Below, one piece after another: positions 1 through 7,729 of a stretch of 46,630 nt of DNA. The stretch comes from Lentzea terrae. GTDB lineage: Bacteria; Actinomycetota; Actinomycetes; Mycobacteriales; Pseudonocardiaceae. Numbering within the stretch: position 1 is the first letter of the stretch; each line of letters begins with the position of its first letter. Under the pieces are notes generated by a model, which saw only the letters and a program-made list of their open reading frames with translations, was not told where the DNA came from and did not search any database. A program made the position numbers and the translations under genes. The DNA lies in assembly GCF_003265345.1 (NCBI RefSeq), contig NZ_QFWW01000032.1, forward strand, positions 164,410 to 211,039, read 5' to 3'.

Positions 1-654
1 CGACAGCAGCGGGTACGCGACGTAGTCCTTGAGCACCTGGCGGCTGGCCTTGCCGAGGACACCGCGCAACTGGGTCAGCGCCGTGCGCCAGCTCTTCTCG
101 CCACGCCACGCACGTTCGAGCTCGACGTCGTAGATCGTGATGCCCCATTCGAAGAACATCGCGAGCACGAGGTTGTAGAACGGCTGCGCGAGGTAGACGG
201 GATGCCACGGCTGTTCCGGGTGGATGCGCAGCGCGCTGTAGCCGATGTCCCGGTCCTTGCCGAGCACGTTGGTGTAAGTGTGGTGCACGAAGTTGTGCGA
301 GTGCTGCCACGCCTTCGCCGGGGTCGAGAAGTCCCACTCCCAGGTGGTGGAGTGGATCTTCGGATCGCACATCCAGTCCCACTGACCGTGCAACACGTTG
401 TGACCGATCTCCATGTTCTCCAGGATCTTGGCGGTGGCCAGCGCCGCCGTGCCCGCGAGCCACGCGGGCGGCAGGATCGAGACGAACAGCAGCGCCCGCC
501 CGCCTGCCTCCAGGCCTCGTTGGACCGCGATCACCCGCCGGATGTACCGCGCGTCGTTCTCTCCGCGAGCGGCGAGCACCTCGTCGCGGATCCGGTCCAG
601 CTCCCGGCCGAACTCCTCGGTGCCGGAGTCGATGAGTTGTGCGGTGGTCGTCAT
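1..654 (-). CDS. Membrane fatty-acid desaturase, 3' end outside window
   Basis: The reverse strand reads in frame from an ATG at 654 to the window edge, giving the first 218 residues. Two histidine boxes of the membrane di-iron desaturase/hydroxylase family (PF00487) are visible: HNVLH at residues 85-89 and HNFVHH at 120-125, with hydrophobic segments around 55-75 and 150-170. By family knowledge the enzyme introduces a double bond into an acyl chain using O2 and electrons from a ferredoxin-type partner; the third histidine box should lie beyond the window. It is transcribed divergently from the small-gene/desaturase operon at 993-2964. Substrate and regiochemistry cannot be read from the sequence. 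Confidence 0.9.
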   Translation of the reverse strand, partial: MTTTAQLIDSGTEEFGRELDRIRDEVLAARGENDARYIRRVIAVQRGLEAGGRALLFVSILPPAWLAGTAALATAKILENMEIGHNVLHGQWDWMCDPKIHSTTWEWDFSTPAKAWQHSHNFVHHTYTNVLGKDRDIGYSALRIHPEQPWHPVYLAQPFYNLVLAMFFEWGITIYDVELERAWRGEKSWRTALTQLRGVLGKASRQVLKDYVAYPLLS

Positions 655-992
655 GCTTCTGCTCCTACAGGTCGATCTCGACCGCGTCGGCCGGCCCGCA
701 CGCCATCGCGTACCGGGAGCCCCAGTCGGGGCACCGGCGCCGAATGCAGCAGTACCACGTCGGGCGGGGCGTCACGAGGGGCCAGCTCTCGCGGTTGTCC
801 CGGAAGTGCCTCTGGTTTCGTCCAATGTGGACTGCGGCTTGAATCCTGTCGCGCTTCCTGCAGAACAGTGCGGGGAGAACCGTGGTCCCAGGGCAGTTGG
901 TCCGTTGGAGTGCGTGCCCTTCCGCCCTTCTGGACGCGGGGGACTGGATCGACCATTGAAGGACCAGACGTGTGTCACCAGGAGGAGGAGCG
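655..992. other. Divergent intergenic region
   Basis: This 338-bp gap separates the divergent desaturase and the plus-strand operon. I see no convincing gene. It holds a short hairpin GCCCC-AGTC-GGGGC near 719-732, and a DosR-like half-site GGGACTGGATCGAC at 940-953, 40 bp before the GTG at 993. The half-site is perfect only in its left arm (8 of 14 core positions), so I do not count it among the firm boxes. Confidence 0.5.
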
Positions 993-1151
993 GTGAATCC
1001 GGAACCTGTGTACGTGTCTCGCTACGAACAGCGCGTGAAGCTCGTCCAGGACGTTCTGAAGGGCAACACGCCCTTGTCGGCCGAGGAGTCCCGCGCGCTC
1101 GCGATGAAGCTGCTGCGGACGCTCGACCGGATCCCCGAGAAGGTTCGCTGA
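993..1151 (+). CDS. Small conserved protein, DUF6307-like (52 aa)
   Basis: A short ORF begins at GTG 993 directly after an AGGAGGAG-type ribosome binding site (981-990). The product is soluble, charged and helical: YVSRYEQRVKLVQDVLK, a linker, then SRALAMKLLRTLDRIPEKVR at the C-terminus. The shape and the terminal IPEKVR resemble the small actinobacterial DUF6307 family; this is recalled from family appearance and not tested. It lies 30 bp before the DUF5994 gene and is probably the first gene of an operon running to the desaturase. Function unknown. Confidence 0.7.
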   Translation: MNPEPVYVSRYEQRVKLVQDVLKGNTPLSAEESRALAMKLLRTLDRIPEKVR

Positions 1152-1181
1152 CCCGAGGTGGTCGGCGGTCAGGAGACGGTC

Positions 1182-1646
1182 ATGAGAAGCACACCGCAGG
1201 CTTCCCGGGTGGCGCTGAAGCCTCCGGGCTCGGTGGCGGGGTTCGTGGACGGGGCCTGGTGGCCGCGCAGCCTCGACCTGGCCGCCGAACTGCCGTCGTT
1301 GCTCGCCGCGCTGGCCGATCGGCTGGAGCGGGCAGGCCGGGTCACCTTCAACCTGACCGCTTGGAAGCCGCCGGCACGCCGGCTGTCCGTGGACGGCAAG
1401 GACGTCCGGCTGGAGGGTTTCCGCACACAGCACGCGAACACGCTGACCGTGATCGGCACGGACCGGCGGACCCGTCTGACGCTGCTGGTGATTCCTCCCG
1501 CCACCGACTCGGCGCACGCCTACCAGGTCCTGGAAGCAGCAGCCGAGCGGGACAACGTGGACGGTCCCGACGCATTGTTGCGCGACCGGGCGGGATCGGC
1601 GACGCAGCGCTGGGAGACAGAGGGCGGGCGTCTGCAACGGGTCTGA
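1182..1646 (+). CDS. DUF5994 family protein
   Basis: ATG 1182 is preceded by AGGAG at 1171-1175, so I prefer it to the in-frame GTG at 1158. The 154-residue product has the features I associate with DUF5994: VAGFVDGAWWPRSLDLAAELPSL near the N-terminus, then NLTAWKPPARRL and VRLEGFRTQHANTLTVIG. No membrane segment or signal peptide is visible. Its function is unknown. It sits between the 52-residue protein and a fatty-acid desaturase, all on the plus strand with short gaps, so co-transcription is likely. Confidence 0.82.
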   Translation: MRSTPQASRVALKPPGSVAGFVDGAWWPRSLDLAAELPSLLAALADRLERAGRVTFNLTAWKPPARRLSVDGKDVRLEGFRTQHANTLTVIGTDRRTRLTLLVIPPATDSAHAYQVLEAAAERDNVDGPDALLRDRAGSATQRWETEGGRLQRV

Positions 1647-1680
1647 TCACCCGGCACATCCGCCGACAGGAGGTCAGGAA

Positions 1681-2739
1681 ATGAACGCCGTCACCTCACC
1701 GGAGTCGGCTCCGAAGCAGGGAAGCGAGTTCGCCGAGCTCTCGAACATCGTCAAACGAGCCGGTCTGATGGACCGCCGGCCGGTGTACTACGCGGTGAAG
1801 GGCAGCCTGACGCTGCTGGCCTTCACCGGGGCATGGGTCGTCTTCGCCCTGCTGGGGAACACCTGGTGGCAGTTGTTCACCGCGGCGGTGCTGGCCGTGC
1901 TCTACACCCAGGTCGCGTTCCTCGGGCACGACGCCGGGCACAAGCAGATCTTCCCCAGCCGCCGCGCCAACGACGCCACGGGGATCGGGCTGGCCGGGCT
2001 GGTCGGGATGAGCTACGGCTGGTGGGTGGGCAAGCACAACCGCCACCACGCCAACCCCAACCTCGAGGGCGCCGACCCCGACATCGACATGGCCGCGCTC
2101 GCCTTCAGCACCCGGCAGAGCCGCGCGAAGCGCGGATTCCAGCGGTGGATGGCCAAGTACCAGGCATTCCTGTTCTTCCCGCTGCTGATGCTGGAAGGGT
2201 TCGACCTGCACTGGTCGGGCATCAAAGCCGTGTGGCGCGGAGGGCTGAGGGCGCGGTGGATCGAGGCGACGTTGCTGACGACCCACCTCGTCGTCTACCT
2301 GGCGGCGGTCTTCCTGGTCCTCTCGCCGGGCAAGGCGTTCGTGTTCATCGCGGTGCACCAGGGTCTGTGGGGTCTGTACATGGGATGTTCCTTCGCCCCC
2401 AACCACAAGGGCATGCTGACCCTGACCGAGGGACACCACCTGGACTTCCTGCGCAAGCAGGTCCTCACCTCGCACAACGTCACCGGTGGTCGCTGGGTGG
2501 ACTTCGCGCTCGGAGGCCTGAACTTCCAGATCGAGCACCACCTGTTCCCCAGCATGCCCCGGCCGACCCTGCGCCGCGCCCAGCCGCTCGTCGAAGCCTT
2601 CTGCGCCACCAAGGGAATCAGCTACAGCCAAGGCGGCCTGCTGATGTCCTACGGCCAGATCCTGCGCTACCTGCACGAGGTCGGCGCGCCCGTGCGTGCC
2701 GAGGACGCGCACAAGAAAACCCACGCAGGAAGTCACTGA
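1681..2739 (+). CDS. Fatty-acid desaturase (acyl-CoA/acyl-lipid type)
   Basis: This 352-residue integral membrane protein carries all three histidine clusters of the di-iron desaturases: HDAGH at 83-87, HNRHH at 119-123 and QIEHH at 283-287, with paired hydrophobic segments around 45-80 and 200-225. The QxxHH form of the last box is typical of front-end or linoleoyl-CoA type desaturases. AGGAGG at about 1668-1673 serves ATG 1681. It would desaturate membrane-lipid acyl chains using oxygen and reduced ferredoxin or an oxidoreductase partner that is not encoded here. It is the second desaturase within 3 kb; the two proteins are only distantly alike. Confidence 0.93.
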   Translation: MNAVTSPESAPKQGSEFAELSNIVKRAGLMDRRPVYYAVKGSLTLLAFTGAWVVFALLGNTWWQLFTAAVLAVLYTQVAFLGHDAGHKQIFPSRRANDATGIGLAGLVGMSYGWWVGKHNRHHANPNLEGADPDIDMAALAFSTRQSRAKRGFQRWMAKYQAFLFFPLLMLEGFDLHWSGIKAVWRGGLRARWIEATLLTTHLVVYLAAVFLVLSPGKAFVFIAVHQGLWGLYMGCSFAPNHKGMLTLTEGHHLDFLRKQVLTSHNVTGGRWVDFALGGLNFQIEHHLFPSMPRPTLRRAQPLVEAFCATKGISYSQGGLLMSYGQILRYLHEVGAPVRAEDAHKKTHAGSH

Positions 2740-2770
2740 CACCAACGAACCTGCAAGTCGGAACCCACGC

Positions 2771-2790
2771 GGCGGGACACCGGTCCCGCC
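2771..2790. repeat. Perfect inverted repeat GGCGGGAC-ACCG-GTCCCGCC
   Basis: Eight-base arms with a 4-base loop lie between the desaturase stop and the small membrane-protein start at 2806. The core GGGAC-N4-GTCCC has the geometry of a DosR-type box but sits only 19 bp from the start codon. An intercistronic RNA hairpin is an equally good reading. Confidence 0.5.
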
Positions 2791-2805
2791 GAACCGGAGG
2801 TCACC

Positions 2806-2964
2806 ATGCTGATCCTGATCATCGTCCTGCTGGTGCTCTGGCTGGTCACAGCCGTCATCGGATTCGCCTTCGAAGGCCTGATCTGGCTGGCCATCATCGG
2901 AATCGTGCTGTTCGTCGGCACCGCTGCCGTCGGAGTCATCCGCCGCAAGGCTCACCGTCGCTGA
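2806..2964 (+). CDS. Small hydrophobic membrane protein (52 aa)
   Basis: ATG 2806 follows GGAGG (2796-2800) at a normal distance. The 52-residue product is almost entirely hydrophobic: one helix at about 2-18, a short FAFEGL break, a second helix at about 27-46, and a basic tail IRRKAHRR that should face the cytoplasm. It resembles the small actinobacterial membrane proteins often called hydrophobic protein or DUF6131-like, but the family is uncertain. It closes the desaturase operon. Confidence 0.75.
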   Translation: MLILIIVLLVLWLVTAVIGFAFEGLIWLAIIGIVLFVGTAAVGVIRRKAHRR

Positions 2965-3084
2965 AGACCGGCAGAACGGAGACAGGCTGGCGGACGACGC
3001 GCTGCCCGCCTCCTGAGTGCGGGCCGCGACGTCGGCTGACCGGAACGGCGTCCGGAGTGGACCGAGGTGTGAGCCGCGGCGAGG

Positions 3085-3615
3085 TCACTCGTCGAGAACG
3101 AACGTGACCAGCATGTGGGGGACACAGCAGTCCTCTCTGCCGTTGGCGTGAACGGGAACGACGACCTCCGCCAGGTGTTCGGCGGGGTCGAGGTTCTCCT
3201 TCGCCGTGCGGAGGTGGAACAGGGTGAGCTGTCCAGCCGCGTGGTACCCGTGGTCCGCCATCCACGTGAGCAACGAAGCGCGGGCCGATTCCAGGTCACC
3301 CAGTCCTGTGTCGTGGAAGGTCCTGGCGACCACACCGCCCGGCCGGTAGGAGAAGCAACTCAGCAGGCCGCCGGTCGGCACGCCGACGACAGGAATGCGG
3401 ACCTCGGCCTGAGTGCACGGCAGGTGGTGCCCGAGCAGAGCGACTTCCGGTGGACCAGCGCATCGCATCGAGGCGTCTTCGGCGACCATGAGCAGCGATT
3501 CGAGCGTGCTGCGCGCGGCGTCGGCCGTGCGGTGTGCGGGAGCGGTGAGCCGCACCCGCAGCACGGCGGCGGGTTTCAGCGAATCGAGGTGAACGTCGTT
3601 GGTCGTGGGCATCAT
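3085..3615 (-). CDS. GyrI/SOUL-like small-molecule-binding protein
   Basis: The ORF is open to 3708, but the best start is ATG 3615, which has a perfect GGAGG (3624-3628) eight bases upstream. The 176-residue product contains PEVALLGHHLPCTQAEVRIPVVG, then a strand-rich middle and LDPAEHLAEVVVPVHA near the end, a pattern like the GyrI-like effector domains fused to AraC/MerR regulators. No DNA-binding domain is present. A stand-alone ligand-binding or sequestering role is inferred; the assignment is tentative and conserved hypothetical is the safe name. Confidence 0.6.
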   Translation of the reverse strand: MMPTTNDVHLDSLKPAAVLRVRLTAPAHRTADAARSTLESLLMVAEDASMRCAGPPEVALLGHHLPCTQAEVRIPVVGVPTGGLLSCFSYRPGGVVARTFHDTGLGDLESARASLLTWMADHGYHAAGQLTLFHLRTAKENLDPAEHLAEVVVPVHANGREDCCVPHMLVTFVLDE

Positions 3616-3723
3616 GCTCACAACCTCCGCGGCGTCGGCGACGAGTGCTTCACCCGCGGGAGGTGACCGGTCCGGGAAGCACCCGCACGCCATCGCGGTC
3701 GCTTTCACCTTCTCGAGCAGCGG

Positions 3724-4112
3724 CTAGCGTTGACTGTCTGTCGCAGGGGTGCTGTGTCTCTGCCCGCGCACGATCACTTCGTGGAGCACGACGACATCGA
3801 GTCCGATCACGAGCGCGGCCCAGACTGGTTGCGCGGCCGGGAAACCAGGTTCATCAGCACGCTGGCGGCGACGAATGAGACCAGCGCGGAAAGATCCCAC
3901 GGCCTGGCTCGTGAGGGCAGGCCTGGAGCCCAAAGGACGTAGAACTCGCTGCCGGACCACGCCAGCAGTCCCGCGATCACGTGACTGGCACCGATCAGCG
4001 TCGCGACCAGGCCGGCGAACCGGAGCCATCCACGGCGCGAAGCCGCAGGCGTCCCTGCTGCCTGCGGTGAAACGCGTCCCTCACCGATCTTGTGCTGAAG
4101 AGGTTCGGTCAT
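3724..4112 (-). pseudogene. DUF7144-like membrane protein, frameshifted and internally deleted
   Basis: From ATG 4112 one frame reads GWLRFAGLVATLIGASHVIAGLLAW...EFYVL, as at the start of DUF7144 membrane proteins, and continues to ASVLMNL before junk. A second minus-strand frame, ending at 3724, reads QPVWAALVIGLDVVVLHEVIV, matching the last helix of that family (usually PVWSLLIIALDVFVIYAL). Joining the frames near 3850 restores the C-terminus, but roughly 40 residues expected between the first helix and the ASVLMNL segment are missing. I therefore call a decayed gene. A sequencing error could explain the frameshift but not the missing segment. Confidence 0.6.
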
Positions 4113-4181
4113 GTCACGATCTCAGCGCGACAATCCGCTCCGGGCGCCGCCCGCGGCGGGCGGAGCGCACCAGCACGGCCG

Positions 4182-4212
4182 GCTTTCCTCACCCGCAGCG
4201 GGTGAGGGAAGC
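4182..4212 (-). terminator. Strong hairpin downstream of the RTX gene
   Basis: Two 15-base arms, 4182-4196 (GCTTTCCTCACCCGC) and 4198-4212 (GCGGGTGAGGGAAGC), pair with one mismatch around a single central base. The element lies 143 bp after the RTX-protein stop and upstream of the DUF7144 remnant. There is no T-run, as is common for actinomycete terminators. Confidence 0.55.
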
Positions 4213-4354
4213 TCTGGCGAGGAGAGGCGCCCGTGGCGCCTGCCCGGCGGAACGACGGGTCGGCGCGACCGGGAGAGCTGTGCCGCTGGTTCGGGATCAC
4301 GGCCTCGCGGTCTCCCGGCCGCGCCGGGTTCGGGAACGGCAGGAGTGCTACCGG

Positions 4355-5092
4355 TCAGAAGATGATCTCGCAGTTGGACAGCGACTCGAAGCGGGAGTCG
4401 CAGCGGTCGGCGGGACCAGCGCCGCCATCACCGACGTCCAGTCCGGACGGATCGGTCAGGGTGTCGTTGCCCGCGTTGCCGTTGACGATGTCGTTGCCGG
4501 CTCCGCCGTCGAGATCGTCCACACCTGCTCCGCCGCTGAGCCGGTCGTTGCCGTTGCCGCCGCTGAGGCGATCGGCTCCGCCCTGACCGTTGAGCGTGTC
4601 GTCGCCCTCGCCGCCGGACACGGAGTCCGCACCCGCGCCCGCGTTGACGGTGTCGTCGCCCGCACCGGCTTCGATGTTGTCTGCCGCCTCCGCGCCGACA
4701 AGCGTGTCGTTGCCTGCTCCTCCGTCGAGGCGGTCAGGACCCTCACCGCCGTTCAGGGTGTCGGCACCGGCCTCCCCGTTGAGGGTGTCCGGGCCGGCTT
4801 CCCCGATGGCCCAGTCGTTGCCGGCACCGCCGAAGAACTCGTCGGCGCCTGCTCCCAGGCACGCGGTGTCGTTGCCGCCGATGCCGAACACGACATCGTC
4901 ACCGCCGAGTGCGACGAACACGTCCGGCCCGTTCGTGCCGAACAGCACGTCGTTTCCGTTGGTGCCCACCTGCGTGGCGGGAAGGCCGTTGCACGTGGGA
5001 GCCGGCTGTGCCGCGGCCGTACCGGTCGGCCATAGCGCCAGTCCCGCGGCCACCAGCAGAGCGGGAACCACTGATCTTCGGTGAACGTTCAT
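4355..5092 (-). CDS. Secreted RTX-type calcium-binding repeat protein
   Basis: I start at ATG 5092 (245 aa) because it opens a good signal peptide: basic MNVHRRS, hydrophobic VVPALLVAAGLAL, then a TAAAQPA cleavage region. After a short spacer the protein is a run of about 15 nonapeptides of the GGxGxDxLxG/GNDTLxG type (e.g. GGAGNDTLVG, GGNGNDRLSG), which form a Ca2+-binding beta-roll (PF00353). The tail has a Cys pair (DRCDSRFESLSNCEIIF). No enzymatic domain is present; an extracellular structural or binding role is likely. No strong ribosome binding site precedes the ATG, and the GTG at 5239 would destroy the signal peptide. Confidence 0.88.
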   Translation of the reverse strand: MNVHRRSVVPALLVAAGLALWPTGTAAAQPAPTCNGLPATQVGTNGNDVLFGTNGPDVFVALGGDDVVFGIGGNDTACLGAGADEFFGGAGNDWAIGEAGPDTLNGEAGADTLNGGEGPDRLDGGAGNDTLVGAEAADNIEAGAGDDTVNAGAGADSVSGGEGDDTLNGQGGADRLSGGNGNDRLSGGAGVDDLDGGAGNDIVNGNAGNDTLTDPSGLDVGDGGAGPADRCDSRFESLSNCEIIF

Positions 5093-5267
5093 GTGTGCAG
5101 TTTCTTGGCTCACGCGTTGGTAATCCAAGGGGCCATATCGAGAAACGGCTGCAGCACATGACTTTCCAGCTGAGAGAGCGTCAGCGCGCTGGAGGTGCGA
5201 TTGTGACATCTGCGTCCCGTGCGCTGACGCCGTCCCCAAGCGTTCCGGTGGACTCCACGGTGCACCA

Positions 5268-5281
5268 GGGACTTTCGTCCC
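5268..5281 (+). promoter_or_regulatory. DosR-like box, distal (GGGACTTTCGTCCC)
   Basis: The 14-mer has perfect GGGAC/GTCCC arms and differs from the DosR core GGGACTWWAGTCCC at one position. It lies 51 bp upstream of a second box before the Rv1733c-like gene and could also serve the divergent RTX gene. Confidence 0.72.
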
Positions 5282-5318
5282 GAGTCGGCTTCACATCAAC
5301 CGACACTCGTGCGGCAAC

Positions 5319-5332
5319 GGGACCAAAGGCCC
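5319..5332 (+). promoter_or_regulatory. DosR-like box, proximal (GGGACCAAAGGCCC)
   Basis: This is the GGGACC...GGCCC variant of the core. It ends 48 bp before GTG 5380, exactly the spacing seen for the box of the paralogous gene at 30286. Confidence 0.72.
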
Positions 5333-5379
5333 TGGGGCGCATGCATTTGTGCGCGCAATCTGGACCGTGGAGGTGCACC

Positions 5380-5973
5380 GTGGACGCGAAGCAGCTTGCC
5401 GGAGTCGTCCGTCAGGCCTTTCCGGGACGCAACCCGCTCGCGACCGCGGGCGACCGCGTCGAGGGTGTCGTGCTCGTCGTGGTGGTGGTCGTCGCGCTGC
5501 TGGCTCTTCCCGTCGCGGCTGCGGTCGGCTCGGATTTCTACGCGGCGCAGCTGGCGCAGTCGGCGAGCGAGCAGCAGACGCGGCAGCAGGTGGTGGCCGT
5601 GCTGCTGGAGGACACACCGCCCGTGAGCGGTGTGGTGGATCCGGACGGTCCCGTCGTGTCGGCATCCGTGCGGGCGACGTGGCGCGGACCGGACGGAGTG
5701 CCGCGTGAGGGGCTCGTCCGTGCGGCGCACGGCCGCAAGGCGGGTGGGATCCTTCCGATCTGGGTGGATCGCGGCGGCGACCCGGCAGAGCCACCGCTGA
5801 CCACCGCGGGCGCCGTGGTCGAGGCGGCCGGGTTGGCGGCTCTGCTGTGGGCAGGGGTGTCAGCCGCGATGGCGGTGCTGTACCTGGCCGTGCGGTTCGT
5901 ACACAAGCGGATGCGCATGCGCCGCTGGGCCGTGGAGTGGGAGCGGATCGCGTCCGGCTGGACCGCGCGCTGA
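5380..5973 (+). CDS. Rv1733c-like two-helix membrane protein
   Basis: GTG 5380 has GGAGG at 5369-5373, six bases away. The 197-residue product has one transmembrane helix at about 28-50 (VVLVVVVVVALLALPVAAAV), an extracytoplasmic middle domain with REGLVRA...GKAGGILPIWVD, a second helix at about 148-172 and a basic tail ending VEWERIASGWTAR. This matches the architecture of M. tuberculosis Rv1733c, a DosR-regulon membrane protein of unknown function. Two DosR-like boxes lie upstream. A clear paralog is at 30286-30864. The gene runs convergently to the hydrogenase operon, ending 23 bp from its last stop codon. Confidence 0.85.
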   Translation: MDAKQLAGVVRQAFPGRNPLATAGDRVEGVVLVVVVVVALLALPVAAAVGSDFYAAQLAQSASEQQTRQQVVAVLLEDTPPVSGVVDPDGPVVSASVRATWRGPDGVPREGLVRAAHGRKAGGILPIWVDRGGDPAEPPLTTAGAVVEAAGLAALLWAGVSAAMAVLYLAVRFVHKRMRMRRWAVEWERIASGWTAR

Positions 5974-5996
5974 CGGCGCGAACCACGGGGGACTGC

Positions 5997-6437
5997 TCAC
6001 AGCGGCAGAGGGAGGGAGAGTTCGGCCCGGATGGCCGCGGTGAGCGGTGCGACGGCCGCGGCGACGGCCGGGCTGAGGCCGGTGCCGAAGCCGGTGTCGG
6101 TGATCTCCACGGCGTACACGACGAGATGTGCCGGGCGTCGATCGAGCGCGTCGGCCAGCTCCACGGCCTCCGGCACACCGAACCCGTGCGTGCTCGCCGC
6201 CGGCAAGGTGTGAGGCAGTGTCGTTCGGTGCCACCGGCCCGGCACCGCGGGCGTGCATCGCACGGCGTCCACGATCACAACGACCTCGGTGCCTTCCCAC
6301 AACTCCATGAGCCGGACCGGATCGCCGTCGCTGATCTCCGCGTGCACGCCGAGCGAGGCCAGCGCGCGAGCCACGGCCGGACCGACGCCGTCATCGCGGC
6401 GGTACTCGTTGCCGACCCCGATCACCACCGTGTTCAC
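5997..6437 (-). CDS. [NiFe]-hydrogenase maturation endopeptidase
   Basis: This 146-residue protein belongs to the HyaD/HycI hydrogenase-protease family (PF01750): it opens with TVVIGVGNEYRRDDGVGPAVA, containing the family's GxGNxxxxDDGxG motif with the nickel-sensing acidic residue (D17), and has VVIVDAVR in the middle. After nickel insertion the enzyme removes the C-terminal tail of the large subunit. GTG 6437 overlaps the large-subunit stop (GTGA), so translation is coupled to its substrate's gene. It is the last gene of the hydrogenase operon. Confidence 0.92.
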   Translation of the reverse strand: MNTVVIGVGNEYRRDDGVGPAVARALASLGVHAEISDGDPVRLMELWEGTEVVVIVDAVRCTPAVPGRWHRTTLPHTLPAASTHGFGVPEAVELADALDRRPAHLVVYAVEITDTGFGTGLSPAVAAAVAPLTAAIRAELSLPLPL

Positions 6438-7729
6438 GCCCGCTCCCAGGTGAAGTCCAGGAAGTGGGCCGAGCAGGAGATGCACGGGTCGTAGTTGCGG
6501 ATCGTCTGCTCGCACAACGACTGCAGCGCGTGGTCGTCGAGGTGCTGGTGCGCACGGACCACCCGCGTCACGTCGTCCTCGATCGCGGACTGGTTCTGCG
6601 AGGTGGGTGGCACGATGTCCGCACTGATGATCCGGCCTGCCGGATCGAGCTCGTAGCGGTGGTACAGCAGGCCGCGTGGTGCCTCCGTGGCGCCGTGCCC
6701 GATTCCTGCACGCGGACGCACTTCGACCGAGGGCTCGTCAGGCCGCTCGTACGACTCGATGATGCGCAACGCCTCTTCGACCGCGTACACGACCTCGATG
6801 GCCCGCACCACGATGCCGCGGAACGGGTTGCGGCACGTCGGCCCCAGACCGACTGCCGCGGCGGCCTCCCGTGCGACGGGGGAGAGGCGGTCGGAGTTGA
6901 GGCTGTACCGGGCGAGCGGGCCGACGAGGAACACCCGGTCGTCCAGCCGTGCGTGCAACGCGGTGGAGTGCGGAACCTGGTGCTCCACCACGTGATGGCC
7001 GAACTCGGTGACGGGAAAGGTGAGGCCGGTGCTGACGTGCGGAGTGCCGCGGTCGAGCGGATAGCCATCGGCATCGCGCAGGGCCATCAGGTCGTGTGGC
7101 ATGTCGAGGTCCGGGAAGTCGAACCCCGCCACCCATTCCGCGGTGGCCAGCGCGTCGTACAGCGCCTGCCGCAGCGTCTTGGCCAGTGGACGCAGTTCAT
7201 CGGGCGTCGGCACGCGGTAGAAGCCTCCGACGCGCACGTTCACCGGGTGGATCGCGCGACCGCCGATCACGTCCATGATCTGGTTGCCGGCCTTCTTCAG
7301 CCTCAGCCCGCGTTCGACCGTCTGCCGGTCGGCGGCCGCGAGGGCGATCCCGTCGGGGAACCCCAGGAAGTCCGGTGCGTGCAGCAGGTAGATGTGCAGT
7401 GCGTGGCTGGAGATCCACTCACCGCAGTAGAGCAGCCTGCGCAGGTCTCGCAGCGGGCCGTCGATCCGCACGCCGCACGCGTCCTCGATCGCCTGGCACG
7501 CGCTCATCTGGTACGCGACGGGGCAGATGCCGCAGATGCGGGCGGTGATGTCGGGTGGTTCGCGGAAGTCCCGGCCCCGCAGGAACGCCTCGAAGAACCG
7601 GGGCGGCTCGTAGATGTTGAGCTCGACGCGGTCCACCTCGCCGTCCACGGTGCGCACGTGCAACGCGCCCTCGCCCTCGACCCTGGCGAGTCCGGCGACC
7701 TGCAGCGTGCGGTTCGCTCGATGCGTCAT
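6434..7729 (-). CDS. [NiFe]-hydrogenase large subunit, group 3b type
   Basis: The 431-residue protein carries both nickel-binding pairs: RICGICP at 64-70 (Cys66, Cys69) and DPCISCSAH at 414-422 (Cys416, Cys419). Nine residues follow His422 and form the tail expected to be removed by the downstream protease. In the L1 motif the residue often His is Tyr (CPVAYQ), which I believe is seen in actinobacterial group 3b enzymes. With the flavin and iron-sulfur subunits encoded upstream it should couple H2 production or oxidation to NAD(P)(H) in the cytoplasm. ATG 7729 overlaps the small-subunit stop (ATGA). Confidence 0.95.
   Translation of the reverse strand: MTHRANRTLQVAGLARVEGEGALHVRTVDGEVDRVELNIYEPPRFFEAFLRGRDFREPPDITARICGICPVAYQMSACQAIEDACGVRIDGPLRDLRRLLYCGEWISSHALHIYLLHAPDFLGFPDGIALAAADRQTVERGLRLKKAGNQIMDVIGGRAIHPVNVRVGGFYRVPTPDELRPLAKTLRQALYDALATAEWVAGFDFPDLDMPHDLMALRDADGYPLDRGTPHVSTGLTFPVTEFGHHVVEHQVPHSTALHARLDDRVFLVGPLARYSLNSDRLSPVAREAAAAVGLGPTCRNPFRGIVVRAIEVVYAVEEALRIIESYERPDEPSVEVRPRAGIGHGATEAPRGLLYHRYELDPAGRIISADIVPPTSQNQSAIEDDVTRVVRAHQHLDDHALQSLCEQTIRNYDPCISCSAHFLDFTWERA

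Noticed and set aside
719..732. GCCCC-AGTC-GGGGC as a terminator
   Set aside because: It lies between divergent starts, where no transcript is expected to end; a five-base stem in such GC-rich DNA is expected by chance.
2774..2787. GGGACACCGGTCCC as a DosR-like box
   Set aside because: The arms are perfect, but it is 19 bp from the start codon, inside an operon and part of a longer 8-bp-arm hairpin, so an RNA structure is as likely. Not counted among the boxes.
1696..2955. 419-codon minus-strand ORF opposite the desaturase
   Set aside because: It is antisense to a clear desaturase, has low-complexity Asp/Gln/Arg-rich composition and no domain; a GC-rich shadow frame.
3663..3676. GTGACCGGTCCGGG upstream of the GyrI-like gene as a DosR-like box
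   Set aside because: Only the left arm fits and the middle forms a different, shorter palindrome.
5130..5143. DosR-like half-site (GGCCC arm) before the RTX gene
   Set aside because: Only one arm matches and the spacing (38 bp) is short; the evidence is too weak to place the RTX gene in the regulon.
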